Source: Canis aureus
Taxonomy: Eukaryota > Chordata > Mammalia > Carnivora > Canidae
Reading direction: 5' to 3'
Assembly: GCF_053574225.1 (NCBI RefSeq)
Contig: NC_135622.1
Coordinates: forward strand, 40,403,552-40,467,551
DNA length: 64,000 nucleotides
The position numbers were made by a program, and so were the translations under genes. Every line of letters begins with the position of its first letter. Position 1 is the stretch's first letter. Positions 21,427 to 32,619 of the stretch are shown here, in pieces. The notes beneath the pieces are model-generated. The model was not told the origin of the DNA. It ran no database searches and saw nothing but the letters and a program-made list of their open reading frames with translations.

Positions 21427-21858
21427 TATGGATTGAGTTGTGCCCTCCTCCCAAATTCATAGGTTAAAACCCTCCCCTCAACATGACTATATTTGGAGAT
21501 AGGGCTTTGTTAGAGAAGGCAATAAAGATTCCATAAGATCATGAAGGTGAGGCCTTAATCCCATAGGAGTATCGTCTCACAAGAAAAGGACAAAACCACA
21601 GGGCTTACTCTTTCTTTTCTTTCTCTCTCTTTTTTTTTAGGGCTTGCTCTTTCTATCTGTGCACACACAGAACAGAAGTCATGTGAAGACACAGCGAGAA
21701 GGTGGCCCTCTCTAAGCCAGGAAGAGATGCCTCACCAGAAACCAATCCTGACAGTGCCTTGATCTTGGACTTTCAGTCTCCAGAACTGTGAGAAACTTAA
21801 GTTTCTGTTGTTTCAGTCACCGTCTGTAGTATTGGGGGATGACAACTCAAGCAGAGTG
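21427..21858 (+). mobile_element. MaLR-like (MLT1-type) LTR, sense
   Basis: Characteristic blocks: tatggattgagttgtgccctcc, aattcataggttaaaaccct, gactatatttggagatagggc, gatcatgaaggtgaggcctta, gtgaagacacagcgagaagg, accttgatcttggactttcag-type text and ccagaactgtgagaaactta. The order fits a full-length solo LTR of the ERVL-MaLR class. It is interrupted at 21616-21638 by a pyrimidine tract flanked by a 16-bp direct repeat. No internal viral genes are adjacent. Confidence 0.7.
21600..21654 (-). mobile_element. Tail-only micro-insertion in the LTR
   Basis: agggcttactctttct (21600-21615) and agggcttgctctttct (21639-21654) bracket a 23-base pyrimidine tract ending in poly(T). This fits a target duplication around an extremely 5'-truncated antisense retrotransposon tail, though slippage is possible. 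Confidence 0.5.
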
Positions 21859-23740
21859 AAACACCGTCCCACACTGTCCCCAGTGCCTTAAAGGTCAGAG
21901 AGCTGGGGGAAGTAGGGAGGAGAGCTGGTGCTCTAGGTGTCCCACCTAAGTGGATTTCTTTCCCAGCACCCAGATATCACCCCTACCCAGGGCAGCACTC
22001 AGCTCAGTGAGTGCAGACGAACAAGGTGGCTTTGTGACAGATTGTCCCGAGTCCCCAGTTTCAGTTCCGTGTGGCCCATTGGAAGATACTTGCAAAGCAG
22101 TTTAGATTCAGACTCAGATATTAGGATTCATGGAGTGCCTCTTATAAACCAGGTACACTGGCAGGCATATCCTTGTGTGTGAAAATGCTTGGCATCATGG
22201 GTAAGATAGGCCAGAAATTGAATCCAAGCCTCACCATACTAGCTGTGTCCAAGGCACCTGTATTTATTTGCTGTTCCTGTGGTAATTCTTTGCAATAGAC
22301 CATCTGAAATGTAATGGGCTAGAACAGTAATCGATATTGTTCCAGTGAGCAAGTGCAAACTGTAGCGGTTAGAGGAGTCCAGTCCCAACTTCCCACCCTC
22401 TCTTCTCTCTCCTGTCACCATACCAGGCTGCTACCTTCACCCACATGCACATCTTTCCCATGGTATAATCTGCAGCACTCGTACCCGAGAGCCTTCACCT
22501 CTCTTCTCCATTTCTGGACAGGTGAGAACTTGAGAAAGAACTCAGGTTCCACTTTTGTTGAGCTCTTCCTGTCACCATATATCATGCTTGCTGGTAATTT
22601 CACCCACCTCATTCTATCCACAGCACAAAACCCTTTCATTGTGACTGTTTTACCCTTTCATTGTGACTGTTTTAAAGGTGGAGAAACTGATTCTAATAAA
22701 TGGACTATGATGTGATGTGACATAGATGTGACTGTGATGACCATGATTACAGTCTAGGTCTCTTGACTCCATGCTTAGTGATGTTTGTTCTATAGACACA
22801 ATGGTGAGAAAGTCTGTGTTAAAATCATGTGTAGAACATTACAATAGGAAAAATAGCCTAAGCGAATTGGTCTGGAGATAGCAATAGTTGTGTCATGTGT
22901 AGCCAGCAGTGAGGTGACTACAGATTCTAAATGCAAAGGACTTTATAGCAGTGTGAAGGTAGACACCACCTTGAAGGGATTTCTAATTCCATATTTAAGT
23001 TTGTTCTTGATCCATTTGTAAATGTCCTCTTAGGCTATCCTTCATGTTCTGTTTCAAGAGTGTGAAATAGGAGCCATTTTGCCAGTCAGTTCAAATAGGT
23101 CATAAACAGAACAGATGTGGAAATGAGTTCAGGAAGAACAGTTTATAAATTAATAAGAAAACATAAATATGTCAATAGCAAAAAGGTGGAAGCTGTAAAA
23201 CAGGCAATTTGCACACACAAAAATACCACTGGTTTTGGTTTAGGTAATGGTAGGGTATCTTGTCTTAGACTAATCGTACTTCGGGTAGATTTATAAACTC
23301 CAGATGAACAAGCAAAAAGCCATTGGAAGGCCCTGGAAAATGATCAAAAGGAGGCGGAAACTGAAGGATTAACCCTTGCAAGAAAAGAATTGTGCTAGTG
23401 AGATTCATATTTATACAGCTTTTCACCTGATAGCTCCTCCCCTACACCGCAAGGCCAGGATACACAACACAGGGAGATACAGCTCAACCAAGAAGCCATA
23501 GCCCTACAAGCTTAAGGAGCCAGAGGAGTGGTTTTAGGGCTGCCAGAGCACTTGGGAAGTGAAGAGGGAAACTTGGGAAGGAGGGAGACACAAAATATTC
23601 TTATAAACTCTGCCCAGATTCTTAACTGACCCCTGAATTGTACATGTGCAGAGGTTTCTCCAAAAAGCCCATCTGGAAAGTTAAAAGAACTGAGCATATG
23701 CTGGCCAACAAAGTAAATCTCAATATACTTCATAAGATTG
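21859..23740. other. Unique sequence with a 22-bp tandem duplication
   Basis: No exon or named repeat is recognised. A perfect two-copy 22-bp tandem duplication (unit opens accctttcattgtgactg) lies at 22630-22651 and 22652-22673. It overlaps short frames that carry no protein signature. Confidence 0.5.
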
Positions 23741-23744
23741 ACTC

Positions 23745-25690
23745 TTTCAGATTATGTTCTTTAATGACAACAGAACTAATTAGGAATCCAATATAAGAGA
23801 CATATAAAAGCATTACATATTTAGAAATTAAATAGTACACTTCTAAATAAGTAATGGGTCAATGAAGAAACCACAAGAAAATGAGGAAATATTTCATACT
23901 AAGTAGTAATGAAAATACAACATATCAAAACTCGTGTGACACATCCAAGACAGCACTAGAGGGAAATTCACTGCTATAGTGTCTCTATTAGAAAAGAAGA
24001 AAGGAAAAAAACAAAAGAAAGAAAAGAAGAAAGGTTTAAAGTTAATGATCTAAGTTTCTACCAAAAGGAAAATGAGCAAATTAAACCCTAAGTACATAGA
24101 AGAAAGAAATTAATTAAAGTTTGAATAGAAATAAATGAAATACAAAACAAACAATAAAGAAAACTAACAAAACCAAAAGTTGGTTCTTTGTAAAGATTAA
24201 TAAAATCAGTAAAACCTCTAGCAATACTGGTCAAGGAAAAGAGAGAAAACACAAGTTACTGTATATATCAGGAAAATACAAATAACCTGTAATGAGGATC
24301 TGTTATGACTAGAGATCCCACAAACATTAAAATAGTAACAAGAACATATTATGAACAAGTTTATGCCAATAAATTTGATAGCTTAGATGAAATGGACAAA
24401 TTACTTCAAAAACAAAATTTACCAAAACTGACACAACAAAATAGAAAATCTAAATAGCTCTATCTATTAAAGACATTAGATTTATCTCAAATCTTTGCAC
24501 GAAGAAAACTCTAATTCCAGATGCTTTCACTGTTGAAGTTTACCTCTGAAGATTAAGGAACATGAAATGTCCATCTTCTACAAATGCTTTCAGAAAATAG
24601 AGGATGAGGGAACGTGCCCCACTACATTGTATGATGTCACCATAGGCCTCCTACAGAAATCTGACAAAGCTTTTACAGAAAAGAGAATTACAGACAAATC
24701 TCCCTCATGAACATAGATATTAAAATCATAAGCAAACTATAACAAGTCGAATCCAGCAAAAAGGATAATCCATGGTGACTAAGTGGGGTGTATCCCAGGA
24801 ATACAAGATTATTTCAACCTTTGAAAATCAATATATTTGATCATCTCAATACATGCAGAAAAAGGATTAAACAAAATTCAACACCCATTCATGATTAAGA
24901 TACTCAGAAAATTAAGGAAAGGAACTTCTTCAGTTGAATAAAACACATGGACAAAAATGTTATGGTTTACATTATACTTAATGGTAAACATGGATACTTG
25001 TTAAGCAGAGTCTACTGTTCTGCAGGGAACTTTCCAGTAGAATCCTACTGGGCTATGGGGCAGTCGTTGGTTGATTATTTAAGACTGCAGAGGGAAATGC
25101 TCTAAACTCATGTTCTTCAGCTAAAGTGTTTGCCTCTTCTTCAATTGAAGAGAGATATAGTACGGAAAGATTCCACATGAACGATGACTCTGGACCGAAA
25201 CATTGCTTCAAAAACTACTATGAACAATGAGGCCACTTTAACATGCTCATGTCCTCAATCAAAAACATTGACTTCTAGGTTTCTAGCCCACAGAAATAGA
25301 AATAGTAACAATGCACAAGGAAGATCACTGTAACATTATCGATAATGGGGAAAAAATCTAGAGAAAAATTAAATTCTATCAATAAATTTTCCTTCTTACT
25401 ATACAATATTGTATAGCCATTAAAAAGAATGAGTGCAGTAATGTGAAAAAATGTCCAAATACAGTGTTTTTTTTAAAAAAGCAAGTTGATTTATAATATA
25501 TATAGTCCAAGCCCACTTTTATTAAATAAAGCTCTTTAGAGTTTATGTATATAGTAAAAGCCTAAAAGGATACATACCAAAATTCTGATCATACTTCGCT
25601 TTGGTTGGTGGTATTATAGGTGATTTCAATTTTCTTTACACTCTTACTTTTACATTTTTCTGCAAGAAGCATTTTTTAAAATGTGAGCCA
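23745..25690 (+). mobile_element. Old L1M, sense, ORF2 middle and 3' end
   Basis: The ORF2 reverse-transcriptase region is recognisable at DNA level: ttggttctttgtaaagattaat, aattactcaaaaacaaaat-like text, aggaatacaagattatttcaac, ttcaacacccattcatgatta. From about 25225 on it looks like an L1M 3' part (ttactatacaatattgtatagccattaaaaagaatg). Bases 25010-25220 are not recognised and may be a deletion/insertion junction. All frames are heavily broken. Confidence 0.75.
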
Positions 25691-25744
25691 CCAGTTGTGC
25701 AAAATGACTGCAATTATTCCCCTTACTGGGAGGGAAGGGGTGAT

Positions 25745-25890
25745 TCCATTAGAAGCCCAGCTGTGTGACTTTGAGCAAGATATTTAATTTTTCTGAGGCT
25801 TTTACCTCATTTCCAAAGACAATTATGATAATAGTACATTCTAGCAAAGCATAATTGTGAGCATGTGTAAGTCCCTCTGCGCTGATATAC
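25745..25890 (+). repeat. MIR, sense
   Basis: agcccagctgtgtgactttgag, caagatatttaatttttctgagg, cttttacctcatttcc and gataatagtacattc follow the forward MIR core. Confidence 0.65.
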
Positions 25891-26104
25891 ATACATATTC
25901 CTATATGGGTCCCAGAAAGTCTCATGTGTCCATCAGTGAAGCTGGCAGAGCTTGAGACCTCACATACTCCTTGCATGCACATGTACTAATGATGGTTGAA
26001 CACCTGCCAGGAATGGAGTCCTGTGCTGGATGCTTTACATGTATTATTTCTAATCCTCCACAAAGCCCTGAAGGACAGGCATAATTCAGGATGCATTTTA
26101 TGTA

Positions 26105-26401
26105 TACAAATTCAGTGATCACCTACTATGTGCTAAGCACTTTTCTAGGTGCTGGGGATACAGCACTGGATACAAATGCTAAAAATTCCTGTCCACCAAG
26201 AGTCAAACATTCTCATGAGGTGAGACAGGTAATAAACATAATGAATACCTGTAGAATAAGTAGTTAATAAGTAGAATAAGTAAGTATCTAGTATAGTTGA
26301 GAGTGGTATAGGCTAAAGGAAAAAAATAGAGTGAGATAAAGCAAATTGGAAAGATCAGAGGGAGTTGAGCTTGCAATTTTCAAAAGGATGGTGAGGGTAG
26401 G
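26105..26401 (+). repeat. Ancient mammalian repeat, left part (interrupted)
   Basis: gatcacctactatgtgctaagc, ttctaggtgctggggatacagc and gaggtgagacaggtaataaac match a common old consensus (L2-class or similar; exact name uncertain). It resumes at 27064 after an inserted L1. Confidence 0.55.
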
Positions 26402-27063
26402 TTTCCTTAAGAAGGATTATTGTAGCATTATTTACAATAGCCAAGATATGGAAGCAACCCAAGTGTTCATTGATAGATGAATGGGTAAAGAATAAGTGGT
26501 ATTTATATACAAAGAATATTACTCAGCCGTAAAAAGAATGACATCTTGCCATTCACAACAACATGGATAGATCTAGGTGGCATAATGCTAAGTGAAGTAA
26601 GCCAGTCAGAAAAAGATAAATACCATATGATTTCATTCATACATGGAGTTTAAGAAACAAAGTAACTAACAAAGGAAAAAAGAGACAAATTAGAAACAAA
26701 CTTAAATACAAGAACAAAAGGGGGGAGCCCCGGTGGCTCAGTGGTTTAGTGCCACCTTCGACCCAGGGTGTGATCCTGGAGTCCCAGAATCGAGTCCCAC
26801 ATTGGGCTCCCTGCATGGAGCCTGCTTCTCCCTCTGCCTGTGTCTCTGCCTCTGTGTGTGTGTGTCTCATAGATAAAATCTTTAAAAAAAAAAAAAAAGA
26901 ACAAAAGAGTGGTTGCCAGAGGGGAGGTGGGTAGGATGGGTAAATAGATAAAGGGGATTACACTTATCTTGAGCACTGAGAAATGAACAAAATTGTTGAA
27001 TCATCATATTGTACATCTGAAACAGTGTGTTAATTATACTTGAAAAAAATTAATTTAAAAAAC
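26402..27063 (+). mobile_element. Old L1 3' end, sense, host of a SINE
   Basis: attatttacaatagccaagat, ggaagcaacccaagtgttcat, aacaacatggatagatctag, aatgctaagtgaagtaagccag, gtggttgccagaggggaggtg and tacatctgaaacagtgtgtta are typical of the L1MA-type ORF2 end and 3' UTR, ending in ttaatttaaaaaa. A SINE at 26721-26897 splits it. Confidence 0.85.
26721..26897 (+). mobile_element. SINEC (SINEC2-like), sense, nested in L1
   Basis: Starts gggggagccccggtggctcag, then ggagtcccagaatcgagtccc (B box), gcatggagcctgcttctccc, a TG-rich stretch and an A15 tail. Perfect target duplication agaacaaaag at 26711-26720 and 26898-26907 within the L1 3' UTR. Confidence 0.95.
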
Positions 27064-27400
27064 ACTTAAGGGAGATGAAGGAGTAAGTCAGGCAAGCATC
27101 TGGGCAGAAGAGGGTTCCAGGCAGAGGGAACAGCGAGTGCAAAGGCAGTGAACCACAGGGAGAGGCCGAGAAAGCTGAGTAGAACAAGCGGAGTGGGAGA
27201 TGAGGACAGAGAAGGAGTATATAGTATGGAATATATATAGTACTTGGTCCTGGGAGGCCTTTTAGACATCACAAAGACTGACTTTCTCTAAGATATGGAA
27301 GTCATTGAGGGGTGAAATACAGGAGCGTACTCCAACTCTGACTGAAGAGAAGTAAAGGGAAAAGCAGGAGGTCAGGAGGATATTGCAATAGTTCAGGCTA
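27064..27400 (+). repeat. Ancient mammalian repeat, right part
   Basis: Continuation of 26105-26401: agggttccaggcagagggaac, agcgagtgcaaaggcagtga, gaagtcattgaggggtgaaat and ggatattgcaatagttcaggc. Collinearity across the L1 shows that the L1 inserted into it. Confidence 0.6.
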
Positions 27401-27404
27401 GGAC

Positions 27405-27545
27405 AGAGTCATAGTCCCATTTAAAAATCAGGAAATTGAAACTCAGCGAGTTCCTGTCTGGCCCGTAATCACACAGCTAATAAGCAACTGCACTGGAATT
27501 TGAATCCAGAACCATCTGATTCCAAATCCAGTGTTCTTTTGCCCA
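27405..27545 (-). repeat. MIR core, antisense
   Basis: tcccatttaaaaatcaggaaa, ttgaaactcagcgag, aatcacacagctaataagcaac and tggaatttgaatccagaac match reversed MIR. Confidence 0.75.
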
Positions 27546-27814
27546 GAAGAGAAAAATGGGCTCAGTGATATAGTGAGAGTTTCTCATAATACTAGTGTCC
27601 TCATACATGGGGAATTCTTACCTCTGCCCCATTTTGTGCCCCTCTCCCACCTCCTACTCTCTTCTTCCAACTCTCCTGCCTCCATGAAGCCTCTCTGTGA
27701 AAATGTGGCTCGTGTGGGCATTCACCAGTGCTACAAATGCCATCTGACATCCTAATGTTGGTTTAAATGTTTCCCCAACACTTAAACGCCCAGGGTGGCA
27801 AGTGACAACATTAT

Positions 27815-27945
27815 AGTTTAGGCTAGAGAAACTGAGACATTGCTAAATTGAGAAAGCACCCCAAAGTCATGCAGCAGGTTGGAGGTAGAGCCTCTGCTAT
27901 TCCTCCTTCTTGTCTTTTTAGCATCTCCTGCCTCCTGGTCTAGAC
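27815..27945 (-). repeat. MIR fragment, antisense
   Basis: gagaaactgagacattgcta, ccccaaagtcatgcagcagg and ttggaggtagagcctctgct resemble reversed MIR. Diverged. Confidence 0.5.
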
Positions 27946-27949
27946 ACTG

Positions 27950-28590
27950 GGTGCTGAATGTAGGCAGTACTCTGTCCCCGGTGGCTCAGTTCCCAAAAGG
28001 ATGCCGGTGCGCCTTGGCAAGGGTGAGCACCACAGCAATCCAACAAAGCTATGGTGAATAATTGCTATTTCCTTGCACAACATCCATCAGGAGACAAGCC
28101 CTGGCATTTATCTAGCAGCAAGTGATCGTTATCTGGTGGCAATGTTCTTCCCACTGACAATATCTTCTAAATAAGGGTCAGCCATCCAGCGGTCTGTCTG
28201 TGGCTGATTTCTTCCTGTGAAATAAACCACATTCAAACCAAGGCAGTGGGGGCCCTGAGGCTGGGGAGCAGGGGAGAGAAGGCGGTCAGGGAAGGTGGTT
28301 CTTCAACAGTTGAGACAAAGAAACTGGCCTAAGCTTTTGATTCCGACAAATATATGTTGAATGAATGTTTGGAAGACAGAAGACAATACCAGGGAGAATC
28401 TTCATTTCCACTTTAGCCAACCATCATATATAAATGTAACAGAGCATCCAGTAAGTTGCCCAGATGGTGAAGCTCTGGGTGTAAGGAAGGTGAAAAAAAA
28501 AAAAAAAGGCCCTTGTGGCTTTTGATCTCTGTTGCTTTTCTTCCTGTCATCAAACCAGGATCTGGTTTGAGTCACAGAGCTCAGAACGAC
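27950..28590. other. Unique sequence, no gene recognised
   Basis: Bases 28030-28220 (for example caacaaagctatggtgaataattgc and agtgatcgttatctggtggc) look non-repetitive and evenly composed, like constrained noncoding DNA. An A14 run lies near 28493-28507. Confidence 0.35.
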
Positions 28591-28599
28591 CTGTCATTG

Positions 28600-28815
28600 A
28601 ACTGTGGACTTGGCGTCAGAAGACTTAAGTCCAGACCCCACCAATTCTTGGATCCTGGATCTAAACTTCCCTGAGCCTTGATTTGCTCATCTACCTGATG
28701 AGAATGGGAATGACCCCTTTCTCACAGGGCTGTTGTAAGGATTACAGGAGATAATAATACATAAGAAATGCTATGTTGACTATAAGATGCTCTACATGTA
28801 AGCTACTACTGCCTG
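28600..28815 (+). repeat. MIR, sense
   Basis: tggacttggcgtcagaagact, ttgatttgctcatctacctga, ggaatgacccctttctcacag, ggctgttgtaaggattacag and gagataataatacataag follow the forward MIR from tRNA head to 3' end. Confidence 0.85.
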
Positions 28816-29111
28816 GTTCAGGTCTAGCAGTTTTGTTGAGGTTGTTGACATGGTTTGCCCTGAACTGCCTCCGAGCCTTGCTGCCTTGAAGGCTAGCCTT
28901 CTTTCTGTTGTTCTATCTCTTATGCTCTTAGATTGATATACAGTCCAAATAATGAGCCCATCAACTAATAGAGAGCCCTATCTAATCAGAGGCTACAGGG
29001 ATTCAGGAGAAATATGTGATTTAGTCTGTGTACCTTCATGGGATTTATAAGGTTCACATTTGGACAAATTGAGCCCAGTAGAAGCCAAGGTACAATTAAG
29101 AATATCTCTGT

Positions 29112-29340
29112 AGTGGATCATATTTATGAAGAGCCCAACATGTGCTAAACAGTGCCAGGTGCTTCCACATCATCATATTATTTAATATTACATTCTGAGT
29201 ACAGAGTGCCCTCATTTTACAGATGAAAAAACCGAAATTTGGAGAGCCAAGTGATCCACCCAAGACCAACCGAATGACAAGATAGTGATGAGGGCCATAT
29301 CTCTTTATTCCCAAGTCCAGAATTCTCTCCCTAGCCTCAA
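29112..29340 (-). repeat. MIR, antisense
   Basis: tatttatgaagagcccaacatg, gctaaacagtgccaggtgctt, ccctcattttacagatgaaaa and caagtccagaattctctccc match reversed MIR. Confidence 0.8.
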
Positions 29341-29362
29341 CTAGAGTATAATCTGGTGCTTT

Positions 29363-29543
29363 TAAAAAAAATTATTTATTTATTCATGAGATACACAGAG
29401 AGAGGGAAAGAGAGGCAGAGACACAGACAGAGGGAGAAGCAGGCTCCATGCAGGGAGCCTGATGTGGAACTTGATCCCTGGACTCCAGGATCACGCCCTG
29501 AGCCAAAGGCAGGCGCTAAAATGCTGAGCCACCAGGGATCCCC
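29363..29543 (-). mobile_element. SINEC, antisense
   Basis: A-rich/T-rich tail, tatttatttattcatgagata, gagaagcaggctccatgcag, gatcacgccctgagccaaagg and gagccaccagggatcccc. Target duplication taatctggtgcttt at 29349-29362 and taatctgatgcttt at 29544-29557 (one mismatch). Confidence 0.95.
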
Positions 29544-29704
29544 TAATCTGATGCTTTGATGCATCTCTAAGGAGAAACAAATTCCAGGCAGTTGAGGCTC
29601 TGGGAGGCTCCTGCACATGGATACTGTCCCATCTCTGGAGACCTTGCCTCCATAGTGTAGTAGGATGAGTAATCTCCTCTTGAGGGATTTGGATATTTAA
29701 AACG

Positions 29705-30499
29705 CCAGGGATAAATGCAAATCAAAACCACACGGAGATACCATTTCACATTCATTATCATGGTTATTGTTTTGTTTTCGTTTTTTTTTTTTTTTTTTTT
29801 TTTTTAAGCGTAAAATAACAAGCACAAGTGAGAATGTGAAAGAATTAGAACTCTCATTCATTGCTGGTGGGAATGTAAAATGGTGCAGCCGCTGTGGAAA
29901 ACAGTATGGCAGTTTCTCAAAAAGTTAAACATAGAATTATGACATGATCCAATGATTCCACTTCTGGATACAACCCAAAGCATTAAAAGAGAACTGAAAC
30001 ATGTATTTGTATACCCATGTTTACAGTAGTATTATTCATAATAGCCAAAATGCAGAAACAACCCAAGTATCCATCAATGGATGAATGGATAAACAAATAT
30101 GGCTTAGCCATACAATGCAATATTATTCAGCCTTAAAAATGAAGGAGATTTGGACACATGTTACAACATGGATGCACCTTGAGGACATTGTGCTAAGTGA
30201 AATAAGCCAGATACGAAGGACAAATACTATATGATTCCACTTATTTGAAGTACCTAGGTTCATCAAATTCACAGAGACAGAAAGTAGAATGGAGGTTCCC
30301 CCAGATGGAGGGGAGGGGGCAATGGAAGTTATTGTTTAACAGGGAGAGAGCTCTATTTAGTATGATGAGAAAGTTCTGGAAATGGATAGTTGTAATGGTT
30401 GCACAACATCGTGAATATACTTAATGTCATTGACTTGTACACTTAAAGTGGTTAAAATGGTAAATATTATGTTATGTATATTTTACTACAATAACAAAA
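29705..30499 (+). mobile_element. Old L1M 3' end, sense, with internal T tract
   Basis: aatgcaaatcaaaaccacacg, ttgctggtgggaatgtaaaatg, gctgtggaaaacagtatggc, atccatcaatggatgaatgg, aagtgaaataagccagatac and gttgcacaacatcgtgaatat are typical of ORF2 end plus 3' UTR. A 25-base T run at 29781-29805 sits where the consensus is normally A-rich. Broken in all frames. Confidence 0.85.
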
Positions 30500-31860
30500 A
30501 GCCCTCAGGGACAAATTCTTCAGTTGAAGGAGAGGAATGTTATGCTACCGAGTTCTGTTCGCTAGTGAGTCCAGGACAATCATAATGTTTGTTTGGAAAT
30601 CATTAACTGCTTATCAAAGAAGGGGCAGCCAAAAACACTCAAGAGGTGACAAGAGAAGAGAAATAGCTCTACAATGTCAGCATAAGTCAAGAGGAAATAA
30701 GGATTTGATTTACAAAAACTGTTTTTCTGAGACTTTCTTCAGAGCCCACCTATTGTCCAACACAAACACCCTGCATCAGCATTCAGAGGAGCTAGAAGAA
30801 AATCCAGTGGAATCTGACCACAGGTCCCTTTAAGTCATTCAAAGATGAACATTTATGCCACATGTTTCTTGGGCTTTTAAAAGGCAATGTTCTGTGCTGA
30901 TGGTCCCCCCGGCTGTATAGATAATTGTAAAACAAACTCCATATTCCACTGACACCCTTTCTAATTACATCTCACCTTCATTAGGCTATTAAAGTGATAG
31001 ATGGTGGCAATTACATTGAATCCCACTGAAAACTCTCTATCTGTGACGCGCAGTGACGAGAACATGAGTTATTTACCCAGAAGCCAGGAAGAACTTGGCT
31101 GCCTTGGCCACACTGGGGAAAGAGAAACCCCATGCGGCCATTAGCAGCATATGGATTCCAGGAGCAATGTCAGGAGGCTGGGTGGCGAGTACACAGTTGG
31201 CGTTCACTTTTCTACAGACCTCACCATATGCTTAGATGGAAAATAGAAACTATTATCAGGTGTTATAGAGTTACTTACAAACAATTTGAATATACTCAGA
31301 AGAGAGCCTGCAAAATACTTAATTACTCCTAGCCAATCTATGTAGGGAATAGTTACTGAAGCAACTGAAGCAACCAAAGAAGTTGAACCTAGAGAGAAGA
31401 AGACGCAAGAGTGAGGTTGGGGGGTGGCTATCTCTAGACATTCTAACATTAATTAGTTTTGTTACATCTACATGACCCAAGAAGGACAAGTCCACTAGTG
31501 CAAATAACAGAACACCCTACTCTAATTTTAAATAACTAGAACATTTACTAGTTGACATAGCTTGGAGGACCAGAGGTAGATGGGCTTCAGGTCTGGTTGA
31601 TTCAGGGGCTCAATGATACAGTCTAGGTCTCAGATTCTTTTCATTCCTCCACTCTGCTACCCACAGTGCCAGCCTTATCCTACACTGGTTGCTGTAGAAT
31701 GCTTGTGATGGCCACCAGTAGCAATAAGGGCTACATGCTCTCTTGATCACCTCCAGTAAGAAAGCAAGATCTGACCTCCCATAATTCTCAGAAAAATTAG
31801 GTAAACCAATAGCTCTCAGCAAACATTCCTGGTCACATCTCACTGGCTGAAATGGGGTCA
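30500..31860. other. Unique sequence; candidate constrained block near 30.95-31.06 kb
   Basis: No gene is recognised. Bases 30920-31060 (tgtaaaacaaactccatattcc, cattaggctattaaagtgata, ggcaattacattgaatccc) have the smooth AT-rich, ATTA-containing texture of conserved noncoding elements. This is inference from composition. Confidence 0.3.
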
Positions 31861-31873
31861 CACCCTCATTTCT

Positions 31874-32604
31874 TTTCTTTTTAATAATAAATTTATTTTT
31901 TATTGGTGTTCAATTTGCCAACATACAGAATAACACCCAGTGCTCATCCCGTCAAGTGCCCCCCTCAGTGCCCGCCACCCAGTCACCCCCACCCCCCGCC
32001 CTCCTCCCCTTCCACCACCCCTAGTTCGTTTCCCAGAGTTAGGAGTCTTTATGTTCTGTCTCCCTTTCTGATATTTCCCACTCATTTCTTCTCCCTTCCC
32101 TTCTATTCCCTTTCACTACTATTTATATTTCCCAAATGAATGAGACCATATAATGTTTGTCCTTCTCCGATTGACTCATTTCCCTCAGCATAATACCCTC
32201 CAGTTCCATCCACGTTGAAGCAAATGGTGGGTATTTGTCATTTCTCATGGCTGAGTAATATTCCATTGTATACATAAACCACATCTTCTTTATCCATTCA
32301 TCTTTCGATGGGCACCGAGGCTCCTTCCACAGTTTGGCTATCGTGGCCATTGCTGCTAGAAACATCGGGGTGCAGGTGTCCCGGCATTTCATTGCATCTG
32401 TATCTTTGGGGTAAATCCCCAACAGTGCAATTGCTGGGTCGTAGGGCAGGTCTATTTTTAACTCTTTGAGGAACCTCCACACAGTTTTCCAGAGTGGCTG
32501 CACCATTTCGCATTCCCACCAACAGTGTAAGAGGGTTCCCTTTTCTCCGCATCCTCTCCAACATTTGTGGTTTCCTGCCTTGTTAATTTTCCCCATTCTC
32601 ACTG
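31874..32604 (-). mobile_element. Young L1_Cf, antisense, 5'-truncated (731 bp)
   Basis: Read in reverse it holds the intact ORF2 C-terminus, the G-rich 3' UTR (C-rich on this strand, about 31960-32025), and ggcaaattgaacaccaataaaaaa with tail. Perfect 15-bp target duplication cacaccctcatttct at 31859-31873 and 32605-32619. The integration junction tttct/aaag fits L1 endonuclease. It is cleaner than the 6.6-kb copy. Confidence 0.96.
32123..32602 (-). pseudogene. L1_Cf ORF2 C-terminal fragment, 159 codons open
   Basis: Open frame covering only the last part of L1 ORF2 (endonuclease/reverse transcriptase polyprotein, about 1275 residues when complete). It holds the C-terminal cysteine-rich motif C14-x3-C18-x7-H26-x4-C31 and then LKELKIDLPYDPAIALLGIY, typical of L1 ORF2. 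The first methionine is an accident of truncation; there is no endonuclease, no reverse transcriptase and no 5' UTR promoter. It stays open because the insertion is recent, not because it is selected. Confidence 0.9.
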
Positions 32605-32619
32605 CACACCCTCATTTCT

